NCBI GenBank assembly: GCA_017469795.1
Contig: JAFUFT010000094.1
Location: 1 to 32,201, forward strand
Length of the DNA stretch: 32,201 nt
From: Oscillospiraceae bacterium
GTDB taxonomy: Bacteria > Bacillota > Clostridia > Oscillospirales > Oscillospiraceae
Direction: 5' to 3'
Shown here: positions 15,931 to 24,069 of the stretch, one piece after another
Layout of the letters: each line of letters starts with the position of its first letter
Numbering within the stretch: the first letter of the stretch is position 1
Program-made: the position numbers and the translations under genes
Notes under the pieces: model-generated
The model's database searches: none
Told to the model about the DNA's origin: nothing
Seen by the model: only the letters and a program-made list of their open reading frames with translations

Positions 15931-16933
15931 CCGCCGGGAGGCGTGGCTGGATGGCCTGAAGGGATTCGGGATCCTGCTTGTGATTCTGGGACATGTGCTG
16001 TCTGGTTATCTGGATGCGTGGACGTTTCCGGATGCCTATGGGAGCTTTTATCCCGTCCGAACCTGGATCTACAGTTTTCACATGCCGCTGTTCTTTCTGA
16101 TCAGCGGCTATACGTTCACGCTGGCCTACTGGAGGGACGGTGCGCTGCGGCGGGATCGATTCTTCCGGCAGCTCGTTAATCTGCTCTGGGTCTACGTGCT
16201 GTTTGCCCTGATCCAGTGGTGTGTCAAACAGGCGGTGCCGGATCTGGTGAACGAAGCCTATGACCTGCAGGACCTCCGACGGATGTTTTTAGAGCCCCTG
16301 GGGAACTTTTGGTATGTCTACGTGCTGTTTGTGATCTATATTCTTGCCGCATTGGTCCGGCTGCCGGAATGGCCCGGGTGGTGGCTCCTTGCTCCGGCGG
16401 CGGTGGCGGTCATGGCTGCGGATCTGCATCTGGACTGGACGCAACTGACGGTCTACCGGATCCTGTACCACTTCTTCTTCTTTGCCCTGGGCTGTTTTCT
16501 CAATCGACGGCGGGAACTGATCGGCAGCGCCAAGCTTGCCGGAATTTCCGCCATGTGCCTGTTCACCGCCGGTTATTTCTATGTATACTGGTATGTCCGG
16601 TACTGGTACGCAAACTGGAAGCTGGGGATCGCGGTATGCATCTGTTTCCTGCTGCTGTGGCTGTTTTATCGATTCAGAACTCTGGCTGAGAACCGGCTGC
16701 TCCAGCTCTGCGGGAAGCACTGCCTGGAACTGTATCTGCTCCACACATTCTTTACGGCGGGTTTCCGGAGCCTGCTGCCGCTGTTGGGGATTCATACTCC
16801 CTGGTTCAGCGTATGGCTGAATTTTGCGCTCAGCACGGCACTGTGCCTGCTGCTCGCGTCTCTTGCGGGCCGGTTCCGCTGGACAGATCTGATCTTCCGG
16901 CCCTCGCGGATCTGGGAACAGCGGCATGGCTGA
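15917..16933 (+). CDS. Acyltransferase-3 family membrane protein
   Basis: A 338-residue integral membrane protein with about ten hydrophobic segments, from the family of O-acetyl- and O-acyltransferases that decorate polysaccharides and peptidoglycan. It shows 'REAWLDGLKGFGILLVILGH' with His26 in the first segment and 'SFHMPLFFLISGY' with His55, both characteristic. The acyl group and its acceptor are unknown; as the last gene of the operon it probably O-acetylates the polymer (inference). Its start overlaps the flippase gene by 14 bases, with AAGGTG upstream. Confidence 0.92.
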   Translation: MSGSNRREAWLDGLKGFGILLVILGHVLSGYLDAWTFPDAYGSFYPVRTWIYSFHMPLFFLISGYTFTLAYWRDGALRRDRFFRQLVNLLWVYVLFALIQWCVKQAVPDLVNEAYDLQDLRRMFLEPLGNFWYVYVLFVIYILAALVRLPEWPGWWLLAPAAVAVMAADLHLDWTQLTVYRILYHFFFFALGCFLNRRRELIGSAKLAGISAMCLFTAGYFYVYWYVRYWYANWKLGIAVCICFLLLWLFYRFRTLAENRLLQLCGKHCLELYLLHTFFTAGFRSLLPLLGIHTPWFSVWLNFALSTALCLLLASLAGRFRWTDLIFRPSRIWEQRHG

Positions 16934-16970
16934 TATATTTTGCGGTTTTTCCGTTCAACAGGAATGATAC

Positions 16971-17000
16971 TTGCAATTCGCATTATCTGGACGGTATAAT
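16971..17000 (+). promoter_or_regulatory. Promoter of the beta-helix protein gene
   Basis: TTGCAA (16971-16976), an 18-base spacer and a perfect TATAAT (16995-17000), 32 bases ahead of the start codon. It separates this gene from the polysaccharide operon. Confidence 0.82.
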
Positions 17001-17032
17001 TGTTTTATTCTACGAAGAAAGAAGGCCGGCAT

Positions 17033-18418
17033 ATGAAACTCACCGGAAAAGAACTGAAGATCACGCCGAGAGTCCCCTATGAGCCCATCGAGCCCTGGGC
17101 GTGGTTCCAGGAGAACGGCATCGAGGACAAAGGCCCCGGCGGTCCTCCTCCCATGGGTGACGGACCGAAAATGGTTCCCACCGTCTACATCAAGGACGGA
17201 AAGCGCGCAGATGGCAACGACGCCTCCCTCTATGGCGGCACGGTCGGCGACACGGAAGCCGCTGACCTGCGGATCGTCAGCTATGACGGCGCGGTCGGTG
17301 GCGTATACGCGGAGGGTGCCGGCACGGATTATACGGTCGAGGGGGCAGTGATTTCCCTGTCCGGAGACGGCCAGGGCCTTGGAGAGAAGTCTGCAGGCGC
17401 GGGCGTGTCCGACCACGCAAAGCTGACGCTGAAGGACTGCCTGATCGACACCTGGGGACTGAGCCGGACCTCCACCTCCGCCTCCGGCGGAAGTGTACTG
17501 AAGGTCTATGATTCCATCATCACATCCCACGGTGCGCCCTACGGTGAGGATGCGCCCGATTGGGCCCCAAAGGGCCAGACGCCTCCCGCACCGCTGGAGA
17601 TCCAGGGCAACAACCGGACCCACTGCACTGTGCAGAATTCCTATAGCTATTTCTACAACAGCCTGATCACCTGCGACGGTTGGGCTGCCCTCAGCACCGA
17701 TGCCTCCGCAGGATTCGTCTATCTGGAGGCCAATGACTGCAAGGTGGTCTCCACCAAGTCCGGCTACGGCGCCTACGCGGACTGGGGCTGCCACGACGTA
17801 TTCAACGACTGCAAATTCGACGTGGCCTGCCAGGGCGCGATCATCGCGGGTGAGGCCAGCGTCAAGTGGACCGGCTCGGAGATCAGCTGCGGGACCTATC
17901 TGGCGCTGATGCACTGCGTCATGGGCCGCCATACGGAAGTGGGCGAGCTGACCCTGACGGACTGCGACATCAAGACCGGAAAGACCGCGGTGGAGGTCCA
18001 TGGGCAGAATGTGGTCGTCAAAATGGAAAACTGCAATGTGGAGACCGGAGGAGCGCTGATGCGCACCTGCAAAAACGCGGATCCCAACGCGGCCCGGGTC
18101 AACGGCCGGCCCACTCCGGGTGATGAACTGCACCTGAAGGATATGTCCGTTACCGGCGATATCCTCCATGAGGATCCGGAGCGGGACTGCCGGGTGTATC
18201 TGACCTCCACTTGCTTGACCGGCCGGATCGAGAATGCGGCTCTGGTCATGGATCAGGGCAGCCGCTGGTATGCTACCGCCGATTCCAGTGTGGTGCTGGG
18301 ATGCGACGTGGAAGTTGCGCAGATCGACGCGCCGGCCGGTGTGGTGATCCAGGCGGCAGCTGCGGACGGCCAGGGCGAATATGAACTGCTGTCCGGCGGA
18401 AAACTGATCGTCAAATAA
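17033..18418 (+). CDS. Cys-rich right-handed beta-helix-like protein of unknown function
   Basis: A 461-residue protein with no signal peptide or membrane segment. After a proline-rich N-terminus (PGGPPP 35-40) it consists of short repeated coils of the form [hydrophobic]-x-[DN]-C-x-[hydrophobic], for example KDCLID (Cys136), NDCKVV (Cys236), NDCKFD (Cys260), TDCDIK (Cys311) and ENCNVE (Cys334). These fit rungs of a parallel beta-helix, with Asn/Asp-Cys ladders at the turns. The start at 17033 has GAAGG upstream; an ORF start 33 bases earlier lies across the promoter. It is monocistronic, between a strong promoter and a strong terminator. The function is unknown; similar folds occur in pectate lyase-like enzymes, but I see no catalytic motif. 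Confidence 0.75.
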   Translation: MKLTGKELKITPRVPYEPIEPWAWFQENGIEDKGPGGPPPMGDGPKMVPTVYIKDGKRADGNDASLYGGTVGDTEAADLRIVSYDGAVGGVYAEGAGTDYTVEGAVISLSGDGQGLGEKSAGAGVSDHAKLTLKDCLIDTWGLSRTSTSASGGSVLKVYDSIITSHGAPYGEDAPDWAPKGQTPPAPLEIQGNNRTHCTVQNSYSYFYNSLITCDGWAALSTDASAGFVYLEANDCKVVSTKSGYGAYADWGCHDVFNDCKFDVACQGAIIAGEASVKWTGSEISCGTYLALMHCVMGRHTEVGELTLTDCDIKTGKTAVEVHGQNVVVKMENCNVETGGALMRTCKNADPNAARVNGRPTPGDELHLKDMSVTGDILHEDPERDCRVYLTSTCLTGRIENAALVMDQGSRWYATADSSVVLGCDVEVAQIDAPAGVVIQAAAADGQGEYELLSGGKLIVK

Positions 18419-18459
18419 GAGAAGGAAAACCTGAGACCAGATTGAACGTGATAAACAAG

Positions 18460-18494
18460 GAGGCTGAACCCACGGGGGTTCAGCCTCTGTTTTA
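18460..18494 (+). terminator. Intrinsic terminator of the beta-helix gene
   Basis: A 12-base stem, GAGGCTGAACCC (18460-18471) with GGGTTCAGCCTC (18476-18487), and a TGTTTT tail. It lies just before the stop codon of the convergent pfkA. Confidence 0.85.
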
Positions 18495-18504
18495 GTCTGT
18501 ATGA

Positions 18505-19491
18505 TCAGTCGGGCATCCTGGTCTGTAGGGCCTCCAGCACCTCGTAGCGGTCCATCTGGAGGTGCTTCTCCATTTTCAGCGCTTCCTCGATGGGAATCTC
18601 CACCAGCCGGCCTTCCTGGGTGCAGATCACGCTGTTTCCGCGGCCCTCGGCCAGAGCAGTGACCGCCGCGTACCCCATGCGGCAGGCCATTTCCCGATCC
18701 CGTGCGGTGGGGGAACCGCCCCGCTGGATATGGCCGAGAATCGTGACGCGGGGATCGATTCCCAGGGTCTCGTGGATCTGCGCGCCGATCTCAGTGGCCT
18801 TCCCGGAACCCTCGGCAACTACGATCATAAAGTGTGTGCTGCCGTTGAGACGGGCCTTTTGGATCGGAGCTACCACATCCCGCTGGAAGTCCAGCTCCAC
18901 CTCCGGAATCAGCACGGCTGTTGCACCCACGGACAGTCCCACATACAGCGCCAGAAAACCGGCGTGCCGCCCCATGACCTCCACCACGGAGCAGCGCTCA
19001 TGGGACTGCATGGTGTCCCGTAGCTTGTCAATACATTCCACAGCGGTGTTGCAGGCGGTGTCAAAGCCGATGGTGTAGTTGGTACAGCCGATGTCATTGT
19101 CAATGGTGGCAGGGATTCCCACGATGGGAACACCCAGCCGGGACAGCTCCAGCGCGCCCTTAAAGGTTCCGTCTCCGCCGATAGCCACAATGGCGTCCAG
19201 CCCGAGAAGCCGGCAGGTGGCTACCGCTTTCTTCCGGCCCTCCGGAGTTTTGAACTCCTCGCTGCGGGCGGTATAGAGCATGGTGCCGCCCCGGGAGAGG
19301 ATATGCCGGACATTGCTGGCTCCAAGCATGACGAAGTCACTGTTGATCAATCCGCTCCAGCCCCGGCGGATGCCTACACATTCTATTCCGCGGCTCAGGG
19401 CGGTCCGCACGACGGCTCGGACTGCTGCATTCATGCCCGGCGCATCGCCGCCGCTGGTGAGCACGCCAATCCGCTTTACTGCATTGGTCAC
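18505..19491 (-). CDS. pfkA: ATP-dependent 6-phosphofructokinase
   Basis: Phosphorylates fructose-6-phosphate with ATP, the committed step of glycolysis. It has 328 residues. 'LTSGGDAPGMN' (11-21) and 'IGGDGTFKGA' with Gly108 after Asp107 mark the ATP-type enzyme (PPi-dependent enzymes have Asp there); 'PATIDNDI' places the catalytic Asp131, and 'MGRHAG' and 'GHIQRGG' complete the active site. The Ala in PATIDND replaces the more usual Gly, a common variant in Clostridia to my knowledge. The start is GTG with AAAGGAGG upstream. It is monocistronic with its own promoter. Confidence 0.96.
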   Translation of the reverse strand: MTNAVKRIGVLTSGGDAPGMNAAVRAVVRTALSRGIECVGIRRGWSGLINSDFVMLGASNVRHILSRGGTMLYTARSEEFKTPEGRKKAVATCRLLGLDAIVAIGGDGTFKGALELSRLGVPIVGIPATIDNDIGCTNYTIGFDTACNTAVECIDKLRDTMQSHERCSVVEVMGRHAGFLALYVGLSVGATAVLIPEVELDFQRDVVAPIQKARLNGSTHFMIVVAEGSGKATEIGAQIHETLGIDPRVTILGHIQRGGSPTARDREMACRMGYAAVTALAEGRGNSVICTQEGRLVEIPIEEALKMEKHLQMDRYEVLEALQTRMPD

Positions 19492-19535
19492 GTCAGATTC
19501 CTCCTTTGTCAGACAGGATGGATGATTACAGTTGC

Positions 19536-19564
19536 ATTATAATACATATCGAACGTCCGTACAA
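19536..19564 (-). promoter_or_regulatory. pfkA promoter
   Basis: Minus strand: TTGTAC (19564-19559), a 17-base spacer and TATAAT (19541-19536), about 45 bases ahead of the GTG start. Confidence 0.85.
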
Positions 19565-19575
19565 GTAGTTTTTGT

Positions 19576-19602
19576 AAAAAAACGGGGCCGGAGAGGCCCT
19601 GT
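19576..19602 (-). terminator. Terminator of the que-mutY-thioesterase operon
   Basis: ACGGGGCC (19582-19589) pairs with GGCCCTGT (19595-19602, one imperfect pair), loop GGAGA. On the minus strand the stem is followed by seven T (19582-19576). It begins directly after the thioesterase stop codon. Confidence 0.8.
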
Positions 19603-19604
19603 TT

Positions 19605-20000
19605 TTATGATCCGACAATGGCTCCGCCTGCTGTCATGCGGGCGATCAGGTTTCCCGGTTCGTCCCAGACGGATATTTCGTAGTAAACGCTGGTGCGGCC
19701 CGCGCGGACACGCTCTGCCCGAGCGGTGAGCCGATTCCCCTTGGCAGCCCGGAGAAAGGAGATTTGACTGGTGGTGGAAACGGTGGGCTGTTTTCCGTAA
19801 TTGGAGGCCACCGCAAAGGCAAAGTCCCCCAGCATGAATACTGCGCCGCCCATGACGTTGCCAAGGGCATTGCGGTGACGGTTTTCAAGCTCCAGAGTGC
19901 AAACGGCATAATCCTCCCCGAGTTCGGAGATCACAGCGCCGTTTTCCGTGGCAAACCGGTCGTTTTGAAAAAACATTCTGGCTTCTTCCAGATTGGTCAT
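19605..20000 (-). CDS. PaaI-family hotdog-fold thioesterase
   Basis: A 131-residue hotdog-fold protein, expected to hydrolyse acyl-CoA or aryl-CoA thioesters. The central 'HRNALGNVMGGAVFMLGDFAFAVASN' segment carries the helix-start Gly-Gly (51-52) and the catalytic-type Asp59, with 'TTSQISFLRAAKGNRL' on the next strand. The physiological substrate is unknown. It is the last gene of the preQ1 operon, and its ATG overlaps the mutY stop in an ATGA, so its translation depends on mutY. No functional link to queuosine is known. Confidence 0.88.
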   Translation of the reverse strand: MTNLEEARMFFQNDRFATENGAVISELGEDYAVCTLELENRHRNALGNVMGGAVFMLGDFAFAVASNYGKQPTVSTTSQISFLRAAKGNRLTARAERVRAGRTSVYYEISVWDEPGNLIARMTAGGAIVGS

Positions 20001-21046
20001 GTGAAGTCCTCCCAGATGTCAGGTAGAAACTGCCGGAACGCCGTTGGAAGTGCGGCAGCCTCCGTCACTGCAGTGCGGTCCAGCCAAAGGAATGTGTCAT
20101 TTTCGCTGGCGCAGTGAAGTCTTGCTCCGGTCATGTTCCACTGAATGTGTGTGAAGATGTGAGTCCTGCCCACGGTCTTTTCCAAGTACTGCGGCCGCAG
20201 TCCCCATTCCTCCGCCGCGTGAATGATCTCCGACGGGGAAAGTCGGCCGGGCAGATGCGGCAGCTCGTATAGACCGGCCAGAAGGCCTGTCTCTGGCCTG
20301 CGGCGCAGGGCGACTTTGTCTCCGCAGGTCAGCAGGAATACCGTCATTTCCTCCTGCTTCCGGGGCCTCTTGGCAGCCCGGACCGGAAGGTTGTCAATGG
20401 TCCCCCGCTGCCGGGCCAGACAGAGATCACCCATGGGACAGCCTTCGCACCGGGGTGCTCCGTTGGGCAGACATACGGTTGCTCCGAGCTCCATCAGCGC
20501 CTGGGTAAAGGTCCCCGCTTCCTCCGGATAGACCTCTGAGAGCAGGGCGGAGAAACGGCGCTTCACCTTCTGATCGTCGGTGCAGCTGTGATCGTCCAGC
20601 AGGCGGCTCATCACCCGCAGCACATTTCCGTCCACGGCGGGTGTTTTTTGATCAAAGCAGATGGATGAGATCGCACCTGCCGTGTAATCTCCGATGCCGG
20701 GCAGTGCGCGTATGGCGGCGTAATCCGTTGGGAAAACGCCCTTGTAAGTCGACATAATCTCAATGGCGGCTTTTTGGAGGTTCTGGACCCGGCTGTAATA
20801 GCCAAGTCCCTCCCAAAGCTTGAGCAGATCCGTCTCCTCTGCCGTGGCAAGATCGCCAATGGAGGGAAACCGGGCCAAAAACCTGGAATAATAGCCTTTC
20901 ACCGCTTCAACCCGCGTCTGCTGCAGCATGATCTCCGACAACCAGACATGGTATGGTTCCCGGTCCTTCCGCCAGGGCAGGTCCCGCTTGTTTTCCGCAA
21001 ACCAGGGAAGCAGATGCGTGGGAAGTTTACATAAAATGAAATCCAT
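19997..21046 (-). CDS. mutY: Adenine DNA glycosylase
   Basis: Removes adenine paired with 8-oxoguanine. It has 349 residues: an N-terminal catalytic HhH domain with 'SEIMLQQT' (catalytic Glu38), 'LPGIGDYTAGAI' (helix-hairpin-helix, 115-126) and the second catalytic Asp139 in 'VDGNV'; an iron-sulfur loop with Cys192, Cys200, Cys203 and Cys209; and a C-terminal MutT-like 8-oxoG recognition domain with 'LRRRPETGLLAGLYELPHL'. The start at 21046 overlaps the queF stop (TAATG). A longer ORF to 21379 has no support. Context puts it under the preQ1 riboswitch. Confidence 0.96.
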   Translation of the reverse strand: MDFILCKLPTHLLPWFAENKRDLPWRKDREPYHVWLSEIMLQQTRVEAVKGYYSRFLARFPSIGDLATAEETDLLKLWEGLGYYSRVQNLQKAAIEIMSTYKGVFPTDYAAIRALPGIGDYTAGAISSICFDQKTPAVDGNVLRVMSRLLDDHSCTDDQKVKRRFSALLSEVYPEEAGTFTQALMELGATVCLPNGAPRCEGCPMGDLCLARQRGTIDNLPVRAAKRPRKQEEMTVFLLTCGDKVALRRRPETGLLAGLYELPHLPGRLSPSEIIHAAEEWGLRPQYLEKTVGRTHIFTHIQWNMTGARLHCASENDTFLWLDRTAVTEAAALPTAFRQFLPDIWEDFT

Positions 21047-21543
21047 TATCGGTTGTCCACTTTTTCCGGGTAGAGATCGTGGAGCTTCAGCCGCTCCCAG
21101 GCCACGTCCGCCCAGCAGGTGCCGGGTTTGCCGTAGTTGCAGTAGGGGTCGATGGAAAGACCGCCCCGGGGCGTGAATTTGCCCCAGACCTCGATATATT
21201 TCGGGTCCATGAGCCGGATCAGGTCCTCCATGATGGTATTCACACAGTCCTCGTGGAAATCCCCGTGGTTCCGGAAGGAGAACAGATAGAGCTTGAGACT
21301 CTTGCTCTCCACCATCTTCACGTCCGGCACATAGCTGATATAGATGGTGGCGAAGTCCGGCTGTCCGGTCATGGGACACAGGGACGTGAATTCCGGACAG
21401 TTGAACTTGACGAAGTAGTCGTGATCAGTGTGCTTGTTGACGAAGGTCTCCAGTACCTCCGGAGCATAGTCCGTGGGATATTGGACGTTGCGGTTGCCCA
21501 GCATGGTGATGCCGGACAGTTCCTCTTTTGTTCTGCCGGTCAT
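21046..21543 (-). CDS. queF: NADPH-dependent 7-cyano-7-deazaguanine (preQ0) reductase
   Basis: Reduces the preQ0 nitrile to the preQ1 amine using two NADPH, the last step to preQ1. It has 165 residues, the short single-domain (YkvM-like) type. The catalytic Cys56 sits in '[14 protein letters not shown]' with Asp63, followed by '[21 protein letters not shown]' (the family's QueF motif) and 'GKFTPRGG'. The ATG at 21543 was chosen because AAGGAGG is seven bases upstream; the TTG two codons earlier overlaps the queC stop. The queC stop lies two bases before this start. TAATG overlap with mutY. Confidence 0.96.
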   Translation of the reverse strand: MTGRTKEELSGITMLGNRNVQYPTDYAPEVLETFVNKHTDHDYFVKFNCPEFTSLCPMTGQPDFATIYISYVPDVKMVESKSLKLYLFSFRNHGDFHEDCVNTIMEDLIRLMDPKYIEVWGKFTPRGGLSIDPYCNYGKPGTCWADVAWERLKLHDLYPEKVDNR

Positions 21544-21545
21544 GG

Positions 21546-22229
21546 TCAAACCTCCTTCAGAAGTGGGTCTTCTACGCCGTTTGCACGGAAGGCCTCGATC
21601 CGATCGATGCAGGTGCCGCAGCGGCAGCAGGGAGTTTCCCCGCCCTCATAGCAGCTCCAGGTCAGCTCATAGGGGACCCCCAGCGCCAGACCTGTTCTGA
21701 CCACCTCCGCTTTGGTGACGGATACAAAGGGTGCCTCCAGACGGAGCTGGTTTCCGGTGCCCTCGGTGATGGCCCGGTTCATAGTCTCCACGAACTGTAC
21801 CGAGCAGTCCGGATAGGCGGCTCCCGCCGCGTCGTCCGCGTGTGCGCCGTACAGGATCTTTTCACAGCCGTGGCTCAGCGCCACGCTGGCGGCGCAGGAC
21901 AAAAATAGGCCGTTCCGGAAGGGAACATAGGTGGAAACGGTGCCCTCTGTCCCGGTTAGCTGCTGAGCATAGCTTTCTTTGGGAATCTCCTCAGAGGACT
22001 GCTTCAGCAGACTGCAGTTGCTGTCGGCAAAAATGACCGCCAGATCCAGTTCTTGATGCGCTACGCCGTAATAGGCCGCCACAGCACGGGCAGCTTCGAG
22101 CTCTTTGTCGTGTTTCTGTCCGTAGTAGATGGACAGGGAGAAGACGTTCTCCGGGCCGGCTTCTTTTACTGCCAGAGCCAGACAGGTGGTGGAGTCCACG
22201 CCGCCGCTGGATAATACAAGGATCTTCAT
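21546..22229 (-). CDS. queC: 7-cyano-7-deazaguanine synthase
   Basis: ATP-dependent conversion of 7-carboxy-7-deazaguanine and ammonia to preQ0. It has 227 residues. The PP-loop SGGVDS (8-13) binds ATP; '[13 protein letters not shown]' and '[13 protein letters not shown]' are conserved. The C-terminal zinc cluster lies in '[16 protein letters not shown]'. The ATG overlaps the folE stop (ATGA). The gene order D-E-folE-C-F is a typical Gram-positive preQ1 operon with folE inserted. Confidence 0.96.
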   Translation of the reverse strand: MKILVLSSGGVDSTTCLALAVKEAGPENVFSLSIYYGQKHDKELEAARAVAAYYGVAHQELDLAVIFADSNCSLLKQSSEEIPKESYAQQLTGTEGTVSTYVPFRNGLFLSCAASVALSHGCEKILYGAHADDAAGAAYPDCSVQFVETMNRAITEGTGNQLRLEAPFVSVTKAEVVRTGLALGVPYELTWSCYEGGETPCCRCGTCIDRIEAFRANGVEDPLLKEV

Positions 22230-22798
22230 TTCAGCAGCGCCTCCATTCGTGCCTTAAGCGTTTCGTCGGACGCAAACCGGCCCCGGTAGGTGGTGGTGAT
22301 GGTTTTGGTGCCCGGCTTCTGAATGCCCCGGGCGGTCATGCAGCTGTGACAGCCGGAGATTACCACCGCCACATCGGGAGAACCGGTGACCATGGAGACG
22401 ATCTCCGCAATATCCCGGCCCAGCCGCTCCTGCAGCTGAAGCCGCCGGGCGGCCATGTCGGCGATTCGGGCGATCTTGCTCAGACCGATGACCTTTCCCC
22501 GGGGGAAATAGGCTACGCTGACAGTCATATCGTACATCAGGGCCAGATGGTGCTCGCAGTAGGAGAACACGTCGATGTCCTTTACCACCACCAGATCCTC
22601 GGAGTCGGTCTCCTGGTCAAAGGTCTTGTCGAACATCTCCGCAATCTGGGCGTTGGTGTAGTTCATGCCCTGGAATACTTCCTCGTACATTCCGGCAACC
22701 CGCTGGGGTGTCTCCCGGAGTCCTTCCCGGTCCGGGTCGTCCCCCAGAGCCTCCAGAATGCCGCGGATGTGATATGCGATTTTCTCTGTGTCGATCAT
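22226..22798 (-). CDS. folE: GTP cyclohydrolase I
   Basis: Converts GTP to 7,8-dihydroneopterin triphosphate, the starting substrate for QueD as well as for folate. It has 190 residues; zinc ligands Cys81 and His84 are in YCEHH, and Cys153 is in 'GCHSCM'. The ATG at 22798 was chosen over a GTG at 22807 because GAGAGG is eight bases upstream and directly abuts the GTG. It lies one base after the queE stop. Placing folE inside the queuosine operon supplies dedicated substrate (inference). Confidence 0.96.
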   Translation of the reverse strand: MIDTEKIAYHIRGILEALGDDPDREGLRETPQRVAGMYEEVFQGMNYTNAQIAEMFDKTFDQETDSEDLVVVKDIDVFSYCEHHLALMYDMTVSVAYFPRGKVIGLSKIARIADMAARRLQLQERLGRDIAEIVSMVTGSPDVAVVISGCHSCMTARGIQKPGTKTITTTYRGRFASDETLKARMEALLK

Positions 22799-22799
22799 A

Positions 22800-23471
22800 T
22801 CAGACACCTCTCTTGTTTGGATCCCAGATGAATTTGTGCATCTGGAGCTGGAGCGTTACGCCGGTGAGGTTCCGCTCCTTCATGAATTCCACCATGTCCG
22901 CCGGGTCGATCCGGCCGAACACAGGGCTGAGATAGACGTGGGTGCGGCCGATCATGCCGTATTGTGCCATGATTCCAGCGGCCCGGCAAAGGTCCTCCCG
23001 GCTGCTGCAGACGAACTTCACCGTGTCTGTGGCAGTGAGCAGGGACAGATTCTCCAGACACATGAATTGCTCCATGCCGCTGCCTGGGAGCTTGTAGTCC
23101 ATGGTGAAGGAGGGGCGATGGGCGAGTGACAGGAGCGGGGAGAGAGGAACGGCGCCGTTGGTCTCCACCTCTACAAAATGATCCCGGCCAAGCCGGTCAA
23201 GCAGCGTCCCAATCTCCTCCTGCAGCAGCGGTTCACCGCCTGTGACGGTGACGTTCTCCGCGCCGCTTTGTGCCGCGAGCACGCACAGTTCGTCAGCGGT
23301 CAGTGGCGTATAGGGCGCATCTGGGACGTTGGCCCACATGGTGTCACAGTAGCCGCAGCGGAGATTGCAGCCGGTAAAGCGGATGAAAAAGGCCAGCTGC
23401 CCGGCCCGGGTCCCCTCGCCGTTGATGCTCAGAAAAGTCTCCGCCACCCGGTAGGTATGCCGATCAGACAA
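22800..23471 (-). CDS. queE: 7-carboxy-7-deazaguanine synthase (radical SAM)
   Basis: Radical-SAM rearrangement of 6-carboxytetrahydropterin to 7-carboxy-7-deazaguanine, using a [4Fe-4S] cluster and S-adenosylmethionine. Cys35, Cys39 and Cys42 in '[10 protein letters not shown]' form the cluster site, and '[10 protein letters not shown]' binds SAM. The family core begins '[10 protein letters not shown]'. The start was set at a TTG (23471) because GAGGAGGAG lies seven bases upstream; an ATG at 23498 has no ribosome binding site but would add nine residues and a longer overlap with queD. It overlaps the queD stop by eight bases. Confidence 0.93.
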   Translation of the reverse strand: MSDRHTYRVAETFLSINGEGTRAGQLAFFIRFTGCNLRCGYCDTMWANVPDAPYTPLTADELCVLAAQSGAENVTVTGGEPLLQEEIGTLLDRLGRDHFVEVETNGAVPLSPLLSLAHRPSFTMDYKLPGSGMEQFMCLENLSLLTATDTVKFVCSSREDLCRAAGIMAQYGMIGRTHVYLSPVFGRIDPADMVEFMKERNLTGVTLQLQMHKFIWDPNKRGV

Positions 23472-23907
23472 GCCAGGTCTCCTCCTCACCGCCGTCATAG
23501 ACTGCGCAGTTCGTGGGGGTCTCCCAGACAGTCACCCGAGTCACCGGATAGCCTGCGCCGGACAGACAGTCATAGAAATACTTCGCCATGTTTTCGGCGG
23601 TAGTGCGGAAGGGGAGAATCACCATCCGGAAGTCCTCCTCCCGGAGGGCGGCCAAAGTGGTATCCCGCAGGGCTCCCTCTTCCACCAGCAGTGCGTGGTC
23701 AAATTCGTCGGTCAGAGCCTTGAGATCGGCTTTCAGGTCGCCGAAGTCGGTGAGCATTCCGGTCTGGGGACCGCTGTCCTGCAGCGTCTGTCCCTGAATC
23801 CTCGCCTCCACCCGCCAGCGGTGGCCGTGGAGATTTTTGCATTTCCCCTCGTAACCCTTGAGAAAATGGGCTGCGTCAAAACTCTGTTCCGTCTGAAGAT
23901 AGTACAT
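23464..23907 (-). CDS. queD: 6-carboxytetrahydropterin synthase
   Basis: Converts dihydroneopterin triphosphate to 6-carboxy-5,6,7,8-tetrahydropterin. It has 147 residues; zinc ligands His14, His27 and His29 are in 'SFDAAHF' and 'LHGH', with Cys23 in 'KCKNLHGH' as the catalytic Cys. It is the first gene of the operon. The ATG at 23907 has GGGAGGAT upstream. The ORF extends 38 codons further, but these run back through the riboswitch terminator hairpin, so they are leader RNA, not protein. Confidence 0.96.
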   Translation of the reverse strand: MYYLQTEQSFDAAHFLKGYEGKCKNLHGHRWRVEARIQGQTLQDSGPQTGMLTDFGDLKADLKALTDEFDHALLVEEGALRDTTLAALREEDFRMVILPFRTTAENMAKYFYDCLSGAGYPVTRVTVWETPTNCAVYDGGEEETWLV

Positions 23908-23936
23908 AGTATCCTCCCTGGGGCCGTCCGGGCAGC

Positions 23937-23957
23937 AAAAAAGGGCGCACTGCGCCC
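23937..23957 (-). terminator. Riboswitch-controlled terminator
   Basis: Stem GGGCGC (23957-23952) with GCGCCC (23948-23943), loop AGT, followed by six T (23942-23937) on the minus strand, 29 bases before the queD start. Confidence 0.85.
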
Positions 23958-24020
23958 CCAGAGCACCCCGAAGGATGCAAACCTGGTTTTGTTTACTGAC
24001 AGGAGGGCCGCGAACTGTCA
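23937..24020 (-). promoter_or_regulatory. preQ1-I riboswitch with intrinsic terminator (operon OFF switch)
   Basis: The leader on the minus strand begins near 24032. The aptamer has stem P1 TGACAG (24020-24015) with CTGTCA (24002-23997). Its loop starts TTCGC, and the tail GTAAACAAAACCAGG (23996-23982) is nearly that of the Thermoanaerobacter preQ1-I aptamer. The CCAGG end can pair with the loop's CCU to form the pseudoknot. Downstream a UUCG-capped hairpin (GCATCC/GGGTGC) and the terminator GGGCGC/GCGCCC with six U follow. CCAG of the aptamer tail can also pair with CTGG (23961-23958) just before the terminator. Ligand binding is predicted to cause premature termination and so limit the whole que-mutY operon. 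Confidence 0.9.
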
Positions 24021-24038
24021 CACAAATTGTCGCTTTGG

Positions 24039-24066
24039 ATTATAGCATACTTTTCACAAATTGCAA
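24039..24066 (-). promoter_or_regulatory. Promoter of the preQ1 operon
   Basis: Minus strand: TTGCAA (24066-24061), a 16-base spacer and TATAAT (24044-24039). Initiation near 24032 would put the riboswitch at the very 5' end of the transcript. Confidence 0.85.
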
Positions 24067-24069
24067 GGG

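Noticed and set aside
18505..19491. PPi-dependent phosphofructokinase
   Set aside because: The GGDGT motif has Gly at the position that is Asp in PPi enzymes, so ATP use is expected.
21047..21379. N-terminal extension of mutY
   Set aside because: The extra 111 residues are queF in another frame; the MutY family starts at the ATG at 21046 that overlaps the queF stop.
22226..22807. Tetrahydrofolate riboswitch for folE
   Set aside because: folE has no leader; it begins one base after queE and is internal to the operon.
23908..24021. N-terminal extension of queD
   Set aside because: It reads through the riboswitch and its terminator; the ribosome binding site and family alignment place the start at 23907.
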